The notes: generated from the sequence alone by a model not told the origin. A stretch of DNA of 64,000 nt from Pedobacter sp. BMA (GCF_001027745.1 NZ_LECU01000005.1:248001-312000); one strand, 5' to 3'; positions 45,365-54,676 are shown, counted from the first letter of the stretch. Translations and numbers: made by a program.

Positions 45365-45405
45365 AAAACGCCCGGCTGAAATATTCACCCGGGCGTTTTT
45401 TATGG
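45365..45405. terminator. Terminator between murA and the cystathionine beta-synthase-like gene
   Basis: AAAACGCCCGG (45365-45375) and CCGGGCGTTTT (45389-45399) with inner TGAA/TTCA pairing, followed by a T-run on plus. The arms are symmetrical, so it likely serves both convergent genes. Confidence 0.85.
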
Positions 45406-45428
45406 CTGTTAATGTACACCAGTAATCA

Positions 45429-46790
45429 TTAACCAGATATCGCATTGATAATATCATACTGCGTAATAATTTCTATTTTCCCTGCCTCATCCTCTACCAG
45501 TACAGCTGAGTTTTCCTTATTGATCAGCGACGAAATCTTATCTATAGAAGTGTTCAAATCAACAAAGGGAAAGGTAGCGGTCATAATCTCTGATATCGGT
45601 GCAGATTTTAGTCCGGGGTTTTCTAGCAAAGCCGATAAAATGTCGCTTTCAGCAATTTTACCTACAATCATTCCCTGCTGTGTAACCGGAATCTGAGAAA
45701 TATTCATCGACTTAATGGTATTGATGGCTTCCAATACAGATTTGGTGGCATCCAGCGTAACAATTTCTGTAGTTTCCTTTTTCGCCAGGATCGACTTGGC
45801 TGTTAATTTTTCATCCTTCAAAAACCCGCGCTCGCGCAGCCAGTCTTCATTGTACATTTTCCCCATGTAGCGGCTTCCATGATCATGGAAAATAACTACA
45901 ACTACATCTTCAGGTTTCAGCTTATCTTTCAACTGAATTAGCCCACCAATAGCCGCACCAGCTGAATTCCCTACAAAGATGCCTTCCTTGCGTGCAATGT
46001 CGCGTGTCATCAGGGCTGCATCCTTATCAGTTACCTTTTCAAATAAATCAATGACATCGAAATTTACGTTTGCAGGTAGAAAATCTTCTCCTATCCCTTC
46101 TGTAATGTATGGGTAGATTTCATCCTTATCAAAGATTCCGGTTTCCTTATATTTTTTGAAGACAGATCCGTAGGTATCAATACCCCAAATCTTAATATCA
46201 GGATTTTTTTCTTTTAAATATTTACCGGTACCAGAAATGGTACCTCCGGTGCCTACACCTACCACCAGGTGCGTGATTTTACCTTCCGTTTGCGCCCAGA
46301 TTTCAGGGCCCGTTTGCTCATAGTGTGCCTGCGAATTGGCCAGGTTATCATATTGATTGGGCTTCCATGAATTCGGAACTTCCCGCTCTAAACGAGAGGA
46401 AACAGAATAGTATGACCGTGGATCTTCAGGCTCAACGTTTGTCGGACAAACAATTACCTCGGCTCCAAAGGCCCTTAAAGCATCAACTTTTTCTTTTGAT
46501 TGTTTATCAGTTGTCGTAAAAATACATTTATAGCCTTTAATAATAGCAGCCATAGCAAGCCCCATTCCGGTATTACCCGATGTTCCCTCGATAATTGTTC
46601 CGCCGGGTTTTAGTTTTCCGCTCCGCTCTGCATCTTCAATCATCTTAACCGCCATACGGTCCTTAATGGAGTTACCAGGATTCGTAGTTTCTATTTTTGC
46701 CAGGATAGTTCCCGGAACACCTTTAGTAATTGTATTTAATTTCACCAATGGCGTATTACCAATGGTTTCGAGAATATTATTGTACCACAT
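45429..46790 (-). CDS. Pyridoxal-phosphate enzyme with CBS domains (cystathionine beta-synthase-like)
   Basis: 453 residues. The PLP domain has NPGNSIKDRMA with the cofactor Lys43, the SGNTGMGLAMAA loop and GTGGTISGTGK for the phosphate. About residues 340-453 form a tandem CBS pair (VLEAINTIKSMNISQIPV and ISSLINKENSAVLVEDE) that may bind adenosyl ligands. It forms cystathionine from serine and homocysteine or, alternatively, cysteine. The CBS tail favours the former. Confidence 0.9.
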   Translation of the reverse strand: MWYNNILETIGNTPLVKLNTITKGVPGTILAKIETTNPGNSIKDRMAVKMIEDAERSGKLKPGGTIIEGTSGNTGMGLAMAAIIKGYKCIFTTTDKQSKEKVDALRAFGAEVIVCPTNVEPEDPRSYYSVSSRLEREVPNSWKPNQYDNLANSQAHYEQTGPEIWAQTEGKITHLVVGVGTGGTISGTGKYLKEKNPDIKIWGIDTYGSVFKKYKETGIFDKDEIYPYITEGIGEDFLPANVNFDVIDLFEKVTDKDAALMTRDIARKEGIFVGNSAGAAIGGLIQLKDKLKPEDVVVVIFHDHGSRYMGKMYNEDWLRERGFLKDEKLTAKSILAKKETTEIVTLDATKSVLEAINTIKSMNISQIPVTQQGMIVGKIAESDILSALLENPGLKSAPISEIMTATFPFVDLNTSIDKISSLINKENSAVLVEDEAGKIEIITQYDIINAISG

Positions 46791-46961
46791 GCAACAAAAT
46801 TAAGCAAAGGCATTAAGTATTTTATAAACTATATTTTATTTAAAACATAATTTTGAAAATTGCAATTATATAGAATTTTATTACATAAACTACAATTTTA
46901 ATAGGCATTATAGATTGATTATTGGGCAAAATACATTATCATTTTTTCCAGCCTGTACCTA

Positions 46962-48056
46962 CTAAGCTAACTTGTAAACCTTGCCTGGCAAGGATACAAT
47001 GATTCCCTGCATCTCCAGCGTAAGGATAACAATGGCCAGTTTACTTTGCTGAATATTTAACACGCGCGCTAATTCATCTATTGCAAGCTGTCCTTTAGAC
47101 AATGCTGCGATAACTGCCTGTTCGTTAGCAGTAAGGTTAATTTGCAGGCTCATCTGGGTATGCTGTGTGGTCTCATTCAACTGGTCATCCCAGCCGAGAT
47201 AATAAACCAGGTCTTTCGCATGATTAATCAGCGCTGCTCTGTTGGTTTTAATCAGAAAGTTACACCCTTCAGAAAACACATCATTTGTTCTGCCCGGAAA
47301 AGCGTATACATCCTTGTGATATGAATTGGCTATTTCTGCCGTGATTAGTGCACCACCTTTAATTGAAGCCTCCACAACGATGGTTGCATCGGCAATGCCG
47401 GCAATGATGCGGTTACGTTTAGGGAAGTTCTGCCGGTCGGGATTAGTTTGGGTCGGAAATTCAGATAACAATCCTCCATTGAGAACCATTTTCTGAGAAA
47501 CGCTTTTATGAATCTGAGGATACAAACGGTCCAGACCATGCCCCAGTACACCCACTGTGGAAATGTGATGACGAAGGCATTCTTTATGTGTAGCAACATC
47601 AACACCGTATGCCAGACCACTTATAATTAAGACGTTATAGGGAGCCAGCACTTCACATAACTGTTTACACAACATTTTGCCGTAGTCTGTAGCATTGCGG
47701 GTGCCCACGATGCTGATGATTCGGGAGTGATTAAAATTTACAGTGCCTTTAAAATAAAGCAAAACCGGGGCATCAGAACAATTTTTCAACCTTTGGGGAT
47801 AGTTTGAATCTGTATAAAAAAGCACTTCGATTCCGTGCTTTTCAACAAAAGCGAGTTCCTTTTCTGCCCTTTTCAAGGCATCGGTGTTCAGAATGGCATC
47901 AACCATTCTCTCGCCAATACCAGGAATCTTTAAAAGCTGCTTTCTGGATGCAGAGAAAACCTGTTCTGCGCTACCACAGTGTACCAGTAAACTCCTGGCG
48001 CTCACGGGTCCGATAAATTTAATAAAGGTTAAAGCAATTTTATGTAAGGTGCTCAT
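46962..48056 (-). CDS. dprA: DNA-processing protein DprA
   Basis: 364 residues. An N-terminal SAM/HhH-like region (LKIPGIGERMVDAIL), the Rossmann-like DprA core (RIISIVGTRNATDYGKMLC, ISGLAYGVDVATHKECL, PKRNRIIAGIADATIVVEAS) and a C-terminal winged helix. DprA loads RecA on incoming single-stranded DNA in natural transformation. No com genes are in the window. Confidence 0.93.
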   Translation of the reverse strand: MSTLHKIALTFIKFIGPVSARSLLVHCGSAEQVFSASRKQLLKIPGIGERMVDAILNTDALKRAEKELAFVEKHGIEVLFYTDSNYPQRLKNCSDAPVLLYFKGTVNFNHSRIISIVGTRNATDYGKMLCKQLCEVLAPYNVLIISGLAYGVDVATHKECLRHHISTVGVLGHGLDRLYPQIHKSVSQKMVLNGGLLSEFPTQTNPDRQNFPKRNRIIAGIADATIVVEASIKGGALITAEIANSYHKDVYAFPGRTNDVFSEGCNFLIKTNRAALINHAKDLVYYLGWDDQLNETTQHTQMSLQINLTANEQAVIAALSKGQLAIDELARVLNIQQSKLAIVILTLEMQGIIVSLPGKVYKLA

Positions 48057-48116
48057 TAATATTTCAGGCTAAGGGTTAAATAAATGCGGGATGATTTATT
48101 TTCCTTAAAGAGCTAC

Positions 48117-48383
48117 CTAAAAGTCGATATCGATTAAGCTTTTTATTGGAATATGAATATTGTTTTTTAACTGAATAAATTTCTCTGTTACCGACCAAAC
48201 AGTTGTATCAACTTTTTTCGGACCAATCGTTGTATTAAATGTAATGATGGCTTTAGATTTAAACTCGTTTCCCAGCCGTTGTGCTTCTTCTAATTTGCTT
48301 TTAAGTTCAGTTCCGTGATCTTCGGTAGCATTTACAATGTTCAGGTAGCCTATATGTTCTTTTTCTACAATTTCTATTGGCAT
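48117..48383 (-). CDS. Small conserved protein of unknown function
   Basis: 88 residues, alpha/beta, cytosolic (VEKEHIGYLNIVNATEDHG, then KSKAIITFNTTIGPKKVDTT and HIPIKSLIDIDF). No known motif. It lies between dprA and the S41 protease on the same strand; the 60-136 bp gaps make co-transcription uncertain. Not recognised. Confidence 0.65.
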   Translation of the reverse strand: MPIEIVEKEHIGYLNIVNATEDHGTELKSKLEEAQRLGNEFKSKAIITFNTTIGPKKVDTTVWSVTEKFIQLKNNIHIPIKSLIDIDF

Positions 48384-48475
48384 AATTCTCTTTAACGATT
48401 AAGGTTAAACAAGCTTATTAAATTTTTGCTTAAAAAGCAACCTTTATAAACACATTTTTCGTAACAAAAAAGAAA

Positions 48476-48510
48476 AAAAAACCAGCGCTTTTTGCGCTGG
48501 TTTTAATAAG
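48476..48510 (-). terminator. Intrinsic terminator after the S41 protease gene
   Basis: AACCAGCGC (48480-48488) pairs with GCGCTGGTT (48494-48502). On the minus strand it is followed by nine T. The plus strand also has TTTTAATAAG, so some bidirectional action is possible. Confidence 0.85.
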
Positions 48511-48519
48511 TTTATTGAT

Positions 48520-49983
48520 TTACTTATTTAGTTTTAATTTCCTCGTTTCAACCATCCCTTTAAATTCATGGTCAAGTTTTTCGGCCGCATTATCTGATAA
48601 AGCACGTGATAAACCCGAAGTACTACTGATCGTATTATCTTTTACATAAGAGGTAAAAATGCCATTTGCAGAGTAATTCAAGGCCTGTGCTAAAAGCCGC
48701 TCAGCCGGATCGCCGAAATCTTTCGTCACATCATCTGCGATATCCTTGTCGACCGTCATCCCGTTAAAATACCCGCCTTCATTGTTTTGGTTTTTAGTTT
48801 CAAACTGAGGGATGTACAAATCATTTTTATCAATGTGTATGGCAAAGAAACCAACAGGTTTACCATATGTTGTTTTACCAATCAATTTCACGTCCATCAC
48901 AGGCTTCAGGTTATTAATCAATAACTCACTGGCCGAAGCCGTGCCGTTCAACACCAGAAAGTATACCCGGTTCAGCGTATTTAAAGTTCCTCTTTTAGTA
49001 AAAACTTCCTGATTTCCCGCAGCAGCTGTAGGTTGATAATCATAATCAAAGTATGAGTACAATCGGGTCACCCCATCGGTACCTTTGGCATAGAATTTCT
49101 GATTTTGAAGAATCGTTGCGGCTTTATCCTGCATCGTTTTAGTCCAGTATGTCGTGTACATCACCTTTCCGTTTTGCGAAGCCGGAGCAATGAGGTTGGT
49201 AAATGCCTCTGATGTGGCTACCGAACCTCCGCCATTGTAACGTAAATCCACCACCAGTTCAGTGATGCCATCATTTGCAAACTGAGCAAATGCAGCATCC
49301 AGCAAAGTAGCTGAATTGGTTGTAAAGCTGTTGAATACGATATACCCAACCTTTTTTGCCCCTACGGTATAGGTGTGACTATAAAGCACAGGATTAATAT
49401 TGTAACTTGCTTTAGACAACGTGACATCCTGCGAGGTACCATCGGGCTTGGTAACGGTTAAAGAAATTGAGGCTGCTGTGCCAAAAACTGCGTTCACAAT
49501 ATAACTGATGTTAGCATCACTTGTAGAGATCGCAGTACTTCCGTTAATTTTGGTTATCCGGTAACCCCTCTTCAGCCCCTGTCCAGCTGCCGGAGAGCTG
49601 GCATAAACATATTTTATTCGAAGGTCATTTGCATCATTAAAAAAAACGGAGAAGCCAAAATCACCGGCAACGCCTCCCAGTTCACTGGCAACAGTACCAT
49701 CATCAATAAAGGAATACTTATCTTTACCACCTGTACTTGGCAAGGCCTTTATTGCGGTGAGGATAGCACTATTTGAGCTATATTTCCGGGGATTGAAATT
49801 AGCATAACTGGGCATTCCTGAATTCCAGTAATAGGTTTGCTGCGCATACAGATAAATAGAATCTTTGGTTAGCTCTTCGCGGCTGGGACCTTCCGATTTC
49901 GATTTTTTACAAGATGAAGCAGCAACCAGTAATAGCAGCATCACACTCCAGATCGTATGCTGAGATAAAAACTTTTTTGACAT
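48520..49983 (-). CDS. S41-family (CtpA-like) peptidase, lipoprotein
   Basis: 487 residues. A signal ends with a lipobox (VAASSC, Cys25). A PDZ-like region (AGQGLKRGYRITKINGSTAI) precedes the S41 core, where VDLRYNGGGSVATSEAFTNL and NGTASASELLINNLKPV carry the Ser (and a later Lys in GKTTYGKPVG). These are periplasmic tail-specific proteases. Lipid anchoring places it at the membrane. Length fits. Confidence 0.88.
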   Translation of the reverse strand: MSKKFLSQHTIWSVMLLLLVAASSCKKSKSEGPSREELTKDSIYLYAQQTYYWNSGMPSYANFNPRKYSSNSAILTAIKALPSTGGKDKYSFIDDGTVASELGGVAGDFGFSVFFNDANDLRIKYVYASSPAAGQGLKRGYRITKINGSTAISTSDANISYIVNAVFGTAASISLTVTKPDGTSQDVTLSKASYNINPVLYSHTYTVGAKKVGYIVFNSFTTNSATLLDAAFAQFANDGITELVVDLRYNGGGSVATSEAFTNLIAPASQNGKVMYTTYWTKTMQDKAATILQNQKFYAKGTDGVTRLYSYFDYDYQPTAAAGNQEVFTKRGTLNTLNRVYFLVLNGTASASELLINNLKPVMDVKLIGKTTYGKPVGFFAIHIDKNDLYIPQFETKNQNNEGGYFNGMTVDKDIADDVTKDFGDPAERLLAQALNYSANGIFTSYVKDNTISSTSGLSRALSDNAAEKLDHEFKGMVETRKLKLNK

Positions 49984-49988
49984 AGGTT

Positions 49989-50594
49989 TTAGTATATTTC
50001 TGATGATACAATATACGCCAAATTACTCAATTCAGATTGTGTTTCATCATATTTATTCGCACCTACAACCAGCACACTTTCGGCGGCTAACTCATTCGCT
50101 AAAAGTATATTATTAAATATTTCGTACTTGGGTATCTTAAGCTCATCTTCGAAATAAACAGTTAGGTAGTTCTCCAGCCCATTCCACTCTGTCTGCTTTA
50201 TTTTATTCAACTGCTGAACCGGGTTTCCGGCGGTAACGATAAATATTTTCTTCCGGTCTACCACCAGTTCCTGCATAAATTGCAGCACATTCTGATAAAG
50301 CAAAAGCTTTAGTGGCAATCTGGCATTTTCATGAAGCAGCTCAAAGTTGTGCCTGTATTTCAGGTCTATATCAAATGCTGTCGATGTTTTTTCAAAAAGT
50401 TCAACAGCTCCATTATTTTCAAATTCAGCACGCATGAAATCCAGTATGGGCGATGCCGGCTTTTGCTCTGAATATTCTATAAATTGAGCAAACAGATAGT
50501 AAACCTGTAGTAAATAATCTTTCTCCGGATACAATACATTATCGAGCTCAAAGATAACGAGGCCTTTATCTGCTATATTGGGATGGCTATTCAT
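49989..50594 (-). CDS. HAD-like protein with changed catalytic residues
   Basis: 201 residues in the HAD fold (LVIFELDNVLYPEKD; KKIFIVTAGNP; a late Lys in ELKIPKYEIF). Motif I, normally DxDN, reads ELDN (E16), so the nucleophile Asp is Glu, and motif IV, normally GD-xxxD, reads GANKYDET (A179). Both changes argue against normal phosphatase activity. Overlap-close (2 bp) to the upstream gene, so the two are coupled. Possibly a structural or regulatory derivative. Confidence 0.78.
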   Translation of the reverse strand: MNSHPNIADKGLVIFELDNVLYPEKDYLLQVYYLFAQFIEYSEQKPASPILDFMRAEFENNGAVELFEKTSTAFDIDLKYRHNFELLHENARLPLKLLLYQNVLQFMQELVVDRKKIFIVTAGNPVQQLNKIKQTEWNGLENYLTVYFEDELKIPKYEIFNNILLANELAAESVLVVGANKYDETQSELSNLAYIVSSEIY

Positions 50595-50595
50595 G

Positions 50596-51075
50596 TTATA
50601 GGGTAAATAAAGTTAACTTTTCGTCAGCATCATTATAGCCAAACACACCATTAATTTCATCGCTTTGCTTCACAAAAATCTCCTTACCGCTGGCAAAAAT
50701 GCACTCCCCTTTAATGAAAATAGCGAAATTTTGAAAGGTGTTTTTCTCTGCCAAAAGGTATTGATTCAGTTCTTCAGCCGGAGGCGTTAGCACCCCAATG
50801 CCGTATTCATCAAAAAGGACTGATGATTTCGCCAAAGGCTCTACTTCAAAATGATGAAGTGGTAGAACAGCATCTATAGCTTCGGTAATACAAAAATTAA
50901 GCAAAATATGAGCAATGCTATCCATATTCAGCATACCTAGGGATTTAAAAGCATAATGTGCTGTCGAGATAGCAGCTACTTCGCCGTAATCGGCTAACAG
51001 AACAAAGTGGCTTGGAAAGGCCTTCATGATTTTTAAGGCTTTAGCGTTATTGCCACCTGTAATTAATATTTTCAA
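50596..51075 (-). CDS. Pre-ATP-grasp domain-like protein, lacking the ATP-grasp part
   Basis: 159 residues. KILITGGNNAKALKIMKAF opens a Rossmann-like domain resembling the N-terminal part of ATP-grasp ligases (PylC/CarB type), with VLPLHHFEVEPLAKSS and the GIGVLTPPAEELNQYLLAEKNTF stretch that normally leads into the ATP-binding domain. It stops there, so the nucleotide-binding lobes are missing. It is 2 bp before the HAD-like gene. Function unknown; ligand binding or decay are both possible. Confidence 0.6.
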   Translation of the reverse strand: MKILITGGNNAKALKIMKAFPSHFVLLADYGEVAAISTAHYAFKSLGMLNMDSIAHILLNFCITEAIDAVLPLHHFEVEPLAKSSVLFDEYGIGVLTPPAEELNQYLLAEKNTFQNFAIFIKGECIFASGKEIFVKQSDEINGVFGYNDADEKLTLFTL

Positions 51076-51135
51076 AACGTATTATTTTTGATGAATGACT
51101 GATTTGTATCGGAATATTGAAGAGGGTAAATAGGC

Positions 51136-51786
51136 TTAAACAATTAACCCGTCTTTCATACTCACAACCCGGTCGCCGGTTTTAGCCAAATGTTCATTAT
51201 GAGTAACAATAACAAAAGTTTGCTGGAAATTGTCCCGCAGAGAGATGAACAATTGATGCAGCGCAGCAGCATTTTCCGAATCCAGATTACCTGAAGGTTC
51301 ATCGGCCAGAACGATAGTTGGATTGTTAATTAAAGCCCGTGCTATTGCTACCCGTTGCTGTTCTCCACCCGAAAGCTGATTAGGCTTATGCTGAGCCCGG
51401 TCGGCAAGGCCAAACAAATCCAATAATTCCAGCGCACGGATTTCTGCCTGCTTTTTATTTGTTTTGGCTATAAATGCCGGAATACATACATTTTCAATGG
51501 CACTAAATTCGGGCAAGAGGTGATGAAACTGAAAAACAAAGCCAATATTCTGATTCCTGAAAGCACTAAGTAAATCACCATGAAGCTTGTTAATTACTGT
51601 CCCTTTGAGGGCTACGGTACCCTGGTCAGGTTTATCCAGTGTGCCCAATATATGTAAGAGTGTGCTCTTTCCTGCACCGGATGGCCCGATAATGCTTACA
51701 ATCTCCCCTTTTTGTACTTCGAAATCCACACCTTTTAATATCTGGAGATTTCCATACGATTTAGTAATACCACTGGCTTTTAGCAT
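51136..51786 (-). CDS. ABC transporter ATP-binding protein (LolD-like)
   Basis: 216 residues. Walker [33 protein letters not shown], Walker [12 protein letters not shown], and [17 protein letters not shown] which is a LolD/MacB hallmark. It probably drives lipoprotein release (LolCDE) or an export complex. The LolCE permease is not in the window. The nearest upstream gene is divergent. Confidence 0.88.
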   Translation of the reverse strand: MLKASGITKSYGNLQILKGVDFEVQKGEIVSIIGPSGAGKSTLLHILGTLDKPDQGTVALKGTVINKLHGDLLSAFRNQNIGFVFQFHHLLPEFSAIENVCIPAFIAKTNKKQAEIRALELLDLFGLADRAQHKPNQLSGGEQQRVAIARALINNPTIVLADEPSGNLDSENAAALHQLFISLRDNFQQTFVIVTHNEHLAKTGDRVVSMKDGLIV

Positions 51787-51934
51787 GGTTCAAATTTACT
51801 AAAAAAGCTGAAAGACTAAAGGAGAAACAGTAAAGTACTAGCATATTCGTGCTACCTTGAAATTGCCGCAAAATTGCTTAATCCCTTACATCAGAAAAAG
51901 TTAAAATAAAATTTGGAGTTATCAATTTCTTATT

Positions 51935-51961
51935 TAACTTTGAAAAACAAAGCACTTTTAA
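51935..51961 (+). promoter_or_regulatory. Promoter with palindromic operator, copy 1 (membrane protein/winged-helix operon)
   Basis: TAACTTTG (51935-51942) is a TAnnTTTG box with TTG 19 bp before (51913-51915). CTTTGAAAAACAAAG (51938-51952) is a 5-bp-arm palindrome overlapping that box. The 25-bp stretch 51937-51961 recurs with one change at 52917-52941. It ends 1 bp before the ATG at 51963, so the leader is very short. Confidence 0.6.
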
Positions 51962-51962
51962 A

Positions 51963-52598
51963 ATGAACAGCTCAGAAGAACAGTTAAATGCGTTGAAAGA
52001 CATCAGACAAATGATGGACAGGTCATCCCGGTTTATTTCTTTAAGCGGCTTATCGGGTGTTTTTGCCGGTGTTATAGCTTTAATTGGTGCTTATTTCGCC
52101 AATGATGAAATTAATAAATTCGTGAATAACCGTGGATATGGCTATGGTATAAGCGGAGAAATGGATCTGGAGTTCAACCTCATCAAACTAGGTGTTTTCG
52201 TTTTAATCATTGCTTTGGCCGGGGGAATATTGTTCACCTACAGAAAAAGTCAGAAAAATAACCTCCCCATCTGGGATAAGACTTCTAAATCTTTACTGAT
52301 CAACTTATTTACGCCACTGGCGGCAGGTGGCCTGTTTATCATTGCCCTGCTGATTAATCACCCTAATACCTACAGCATTATAGCGCCAACATGCCTGGTT
52401 TTTTATGGTCTTGCACTTATTAACGCCAGTAAATATACTTATAGCGACATTAAATATCTGGGTTATTGTGAGGTTGTGTTAGGCCTTGTATGCATGTTTA
52501 ACACAGGTTATGGCTTGTATTTCTGGGCTTTCGGTTTTGGTATATTACACATCGTTTACGGTCTTTTAATGTATTTTAAATACGAGAAAGGCAAATAA
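51963..52598 (+). CDS. Membrane protein of the winged-helix/DUF4173 module
   Basis: 211 residues. A soluble N-terminus (NALKDIRQMMDRSSRFISLS) and about five or six hydrophobic helices (SGVFAGVIALIGAYF, LIIALAGGILFTY, AGGLFIIALLIN). It is followed one base later by a winged-helix regulator, so the pair is translationally linked. Such membrane/winged-helix pairs are common in the phylum. No enzymatic motif is seen. Confidence 0.72.
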   Translation: MNSSEEQLNALKDIRQMMDRSSRFISLSGLSGVFAGVIALIGAYFANDEINKFVNNRGYGYGISGEMDLEFNLIKLGVFVLIIALAGGILFTYRKSQKNNLPIWDKTSKSLLINLFTPLAAGGLFIIALLINHPNTYSIIAPTCLVFYGLALINASKYTYSDIKYLGYCEVVLGLVCMFNTGYGLYFWAFGFGILHIVYGLLMYFKYEKGK

Positions 52599-52599
52599 T

Positions 52600-52896
52600 A
52601 TGAAAAATCCGATAGCAGAATTAAATAAGATTTTCGACAGCCGGATCAGGTTGGGTGTGATGTCTATTTTGGTGGTGAATGATGAATTTGCCTTTAATGA
52701 CTTAAAGCAAATGCTCGAGCTTACTGATGGCAATCTGGCTTCGCACCTCACCACACTTGAACAGGCTGAATTCATCAAGGTGCATAAAGGATTTATTGGC
52801 AGAAAAACCAGCACCACCTACTCTATTACTATGCTGGGAAGGCAGGCCTTTAAAGCACATCTGGATGCCCTCGAAAAAATGATTAAGAAACTATAG
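52600..52896 (+). CDS. Winged-helix transcriptional regulator (MarR/ArsR-like small type)
   Basis: 98 residues, one winged helix: IRLGVMSILVVNDEFAFNDL, then ELTDGNLASHLTTLEQAEFI as recognition helix and the wing KGFIGRKTSTTYSITMLGR. No sensor domain. It lies between two copies of a 25-bp operator (51937 and 52917), so it probably regulates both the gene pair and the DUF4173 gene. ATG overlaps nothing; spacing from the membrane gene is 1 bp. Confidence 0.85.
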   Translation: MKNPIAELNKIFDSRIRLGVMSILVVNDEFAFNDLKQMLELTDGNLASHLTTLEQAEFIKVHKGFIGRKTSTTYSITMLGRQAFKAHLDALEKMIKKL

Positions 52897-52916
52897 CCTA
52901 TTTTTTTTGACTAATT

Positions 52917-52941
52917 ACTTTGAAATACAAAGCACTTTTAA
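52917..52941 (+). promoter_or_regulatory. Operator copy 2, before the DUF4173 gene
   Basis: This 25-bp stretch differs from 51937-51961 at one position and contains CTTTGAAATACAAAG (52918-52932). A weaker box TTACTTTG (52915-52922) overlaps it. The ATG of the DUF4173 gene is at 52975. Confidence 0.6.
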
Positions 52942-52974
52942 TAAACACAAATCCTTATACCTCATAAACTTAAT

Positions 52975-54534
52975 ATGAATACAATAACAAATAAATCGAA
53001 CTTTTTACTGCTATCTGCCTTATTTGGCGCTTTGTTGTTTAGCTTAATATTCTGGCAAGAGCGGCTGGCATTAAACCTGCTTATCTACACTGCCTTTCTA
53101 ACTACCGTTACCTGGCTCAATACCGACGTAGCCAAAACCCCTAAATTTTATTTCTTCGCAGCTGCACATCTGCTGGCTGCTATCCTTGTTGTAATCAATA
53201 ACTCTTTCCTGAGTTTAGCCGCCTGCTACGTCAGTCTGGTCATTTTTATTGGGTTTAGTCATAACCAGCAAATCAGAACCGTATTCACTGCTTTTTTGGC
53301 AACAATTTTACAAATGATTACCGTCCCTTTCAATACGGTTCGAAATCTTAGTGAAATTAACATAGGTCGTTTTAACCTGAAACCGCTTTTCAAACTCATC
53401 AAGTATGTGTTTATCCCTTTTATTATCTTCTTTATTTTTGCTTGCCTGTACTCCGCGGCAAATAGTGTTTTTGCCCACTATGGCGAAGCTTTGTTAACCA
53501 GCTTCGGCAATTTCTTTACAAACATTTTTGGTTTCCTTTTTACCGACCTGAGCTTTCCACGGTTTATGCATTTCTGCTTTGGGTTAGTGCTCACCAGTGC
53601 CTTCGTTTTTACTTTTTTCAACAAGGGGCTCCAGACTTTTGAATTGAAGTTTAAAGAAGATCTGTTACGGCTGAGAAAGAATATCAGGCAAAAAACAATC
53701 TGGTTCGAAGTAGTCAGCACATTCAGTGGCAATCTGCTCACCCGCAAATTGGCGCTTAAAACTGAGTTTATCTCCGCCTTGGTTTCATTTAGCGTATTAA
53801 ATCTGCTATTGTTGTTTTTAAACGCCATTGATATTACCACGCTTTGGTTTGGGTATACCCCTTCGGGAAATTTCTCTGCCGATTTGCACGACGGCACCAA
53901 CACCCTGATTTTTAGCATTCTACTTGCCATGCTTATCATCATTTATTTCTTTAGAGGAAATCTCAATTTCTATAAAAAAAGCAAAACGCTTAGGTTACTT
54001 ACCTATATCTGGATAGTTCAGAACGCTTTACTGATTGTCTCTGTACTGATCAGGGATGGTTATTACATTGAATTCTATGGATTAACCCACAAAAGAATCG
54101 GAGTATTGGTTTTTGCACTGCTATGTAGTATTGGACTGATCACCGTATATGTAAAAGTTGCCCGTCAAAAAACGTTTTTCTTTCTGCTTAAAATTAATGG
54201 CTACATCTGGTTTATTCTGCTATTAGCTTTCAGCACGATCAATTGGGATGTTTTCATTGCAAAATACAATCTGTCAAGAGCCGATTCGATCACCCTTGAT
54301 GCCGGATACCTGCTTTCACTATCCGACAAAACATTGCCTGAATTGGATAAAAACAGGTCGAAACTCATCTCAACAGACGGCAACAACGCTTTTTACCCAA
54401 AGCAGTTGGATGAAAGGATTGGCTACTTCAAAGAACGCTACCAAAGTTTCAATTGGGTATCCTGGAATTTACCGGATTGGAGAACGGCTAAATATTTCAG
54501 TGTTCACAAAAACCAAAAGGGAATACAACGATAG
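52975..54534 (+). CDS. DUF4173/DUF4153-type membrane protein
   Basis: 519 residues, about 12 hydrophobic helices (for example FLLLSALFGALLFSLIFW, KYVFIPFIIFFIFACLYSAA). The C-terminal part (INWDVFIAKYNLSRA, LDAGYLLSLSDKTLPELD) is soluble and typical of the DUF4173 family. Function unknown. Coupled by inference to the winged-helix regulator upstream via the repeated operator. Confidence 0.82.
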   Translation: MNTITNKSNFLLLSALFGALLFSLIFWQERLALNLLIYTAFLTTVTWLNTDVAKTPKFYFFAAAHLLAAILVVINNSFLSLAACYVSLVIFIGFSHNQQIRTVFTAFLATILQMITVPFNTVRNLSEINIGRFNLKPLFKLIKYVFIPFIIFFIFACLYSAANSVFAHYGEALLTSFGNFFTNIFGFLFTDLSFPRFMHFCFGLVLTSAFVFTFFNKGLQTFELKFKEDLLRLRKNIRQKTIWFEVVSTFSGNLLTRKLALKTEFISALVSFSVLNLLLLFLNAIDITTLWFGYTPSGNFSADLHDGTNTLIFSILLAMLIIIYFFRGNLNFYKKSKTLRLLTYIWIVQNALLIVSVLIRDGYYIEFYGLTHKRIGVLVFALLCSIGLITVYVKVARQKTFFFLLKINGYIWFILLLAFSTINWDVFIAKYNLSRADSITLDAGYLLSLSDKTLPELDKNRSKLISTDGNNAFYPKQLDERIGYFKERYQSFNWVSWNLPDWRTAKYFSVHKNQKGIQR

Positions 54535-54564
54535 CTATTTCACTTTCTATACAATGATCTGTCG

Positions 54565-54627
54565 CCTTTGCCCCTTTGCTATAGTTTTAGTTTGTCCCGG
54601 CGCCCAGTGCACCGGGGCTGGCAAAGG
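54565..54627. repeat. GC-rich nested inverted repeat
   Basis: Outer arms CCTTTGCC (54565-54572) and GGCAAAGG (54620-54627) enclose an inner CCCGG...CCGGG hairpin (54596-54616). GC content is far above the surroundings. It lies in the 142-bp gap after the DUF4173 gene. It may be a repeated palindrome of the genus or a folded RNA 3' end. Confidence 0.55.
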
Positions 54628-54676
54628 TTTAACGCGTAAGCAATAATTTCAAAACAAAACATTAAATTTAAATATC

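Noticed and set aside
54248-54646. 132-codon ORF overlapping the end of the DUF4173 gene
   Set aside because: Out-of-frame shadow for most of its length; the DUF4173 product is complete, so no frameshift is needed.
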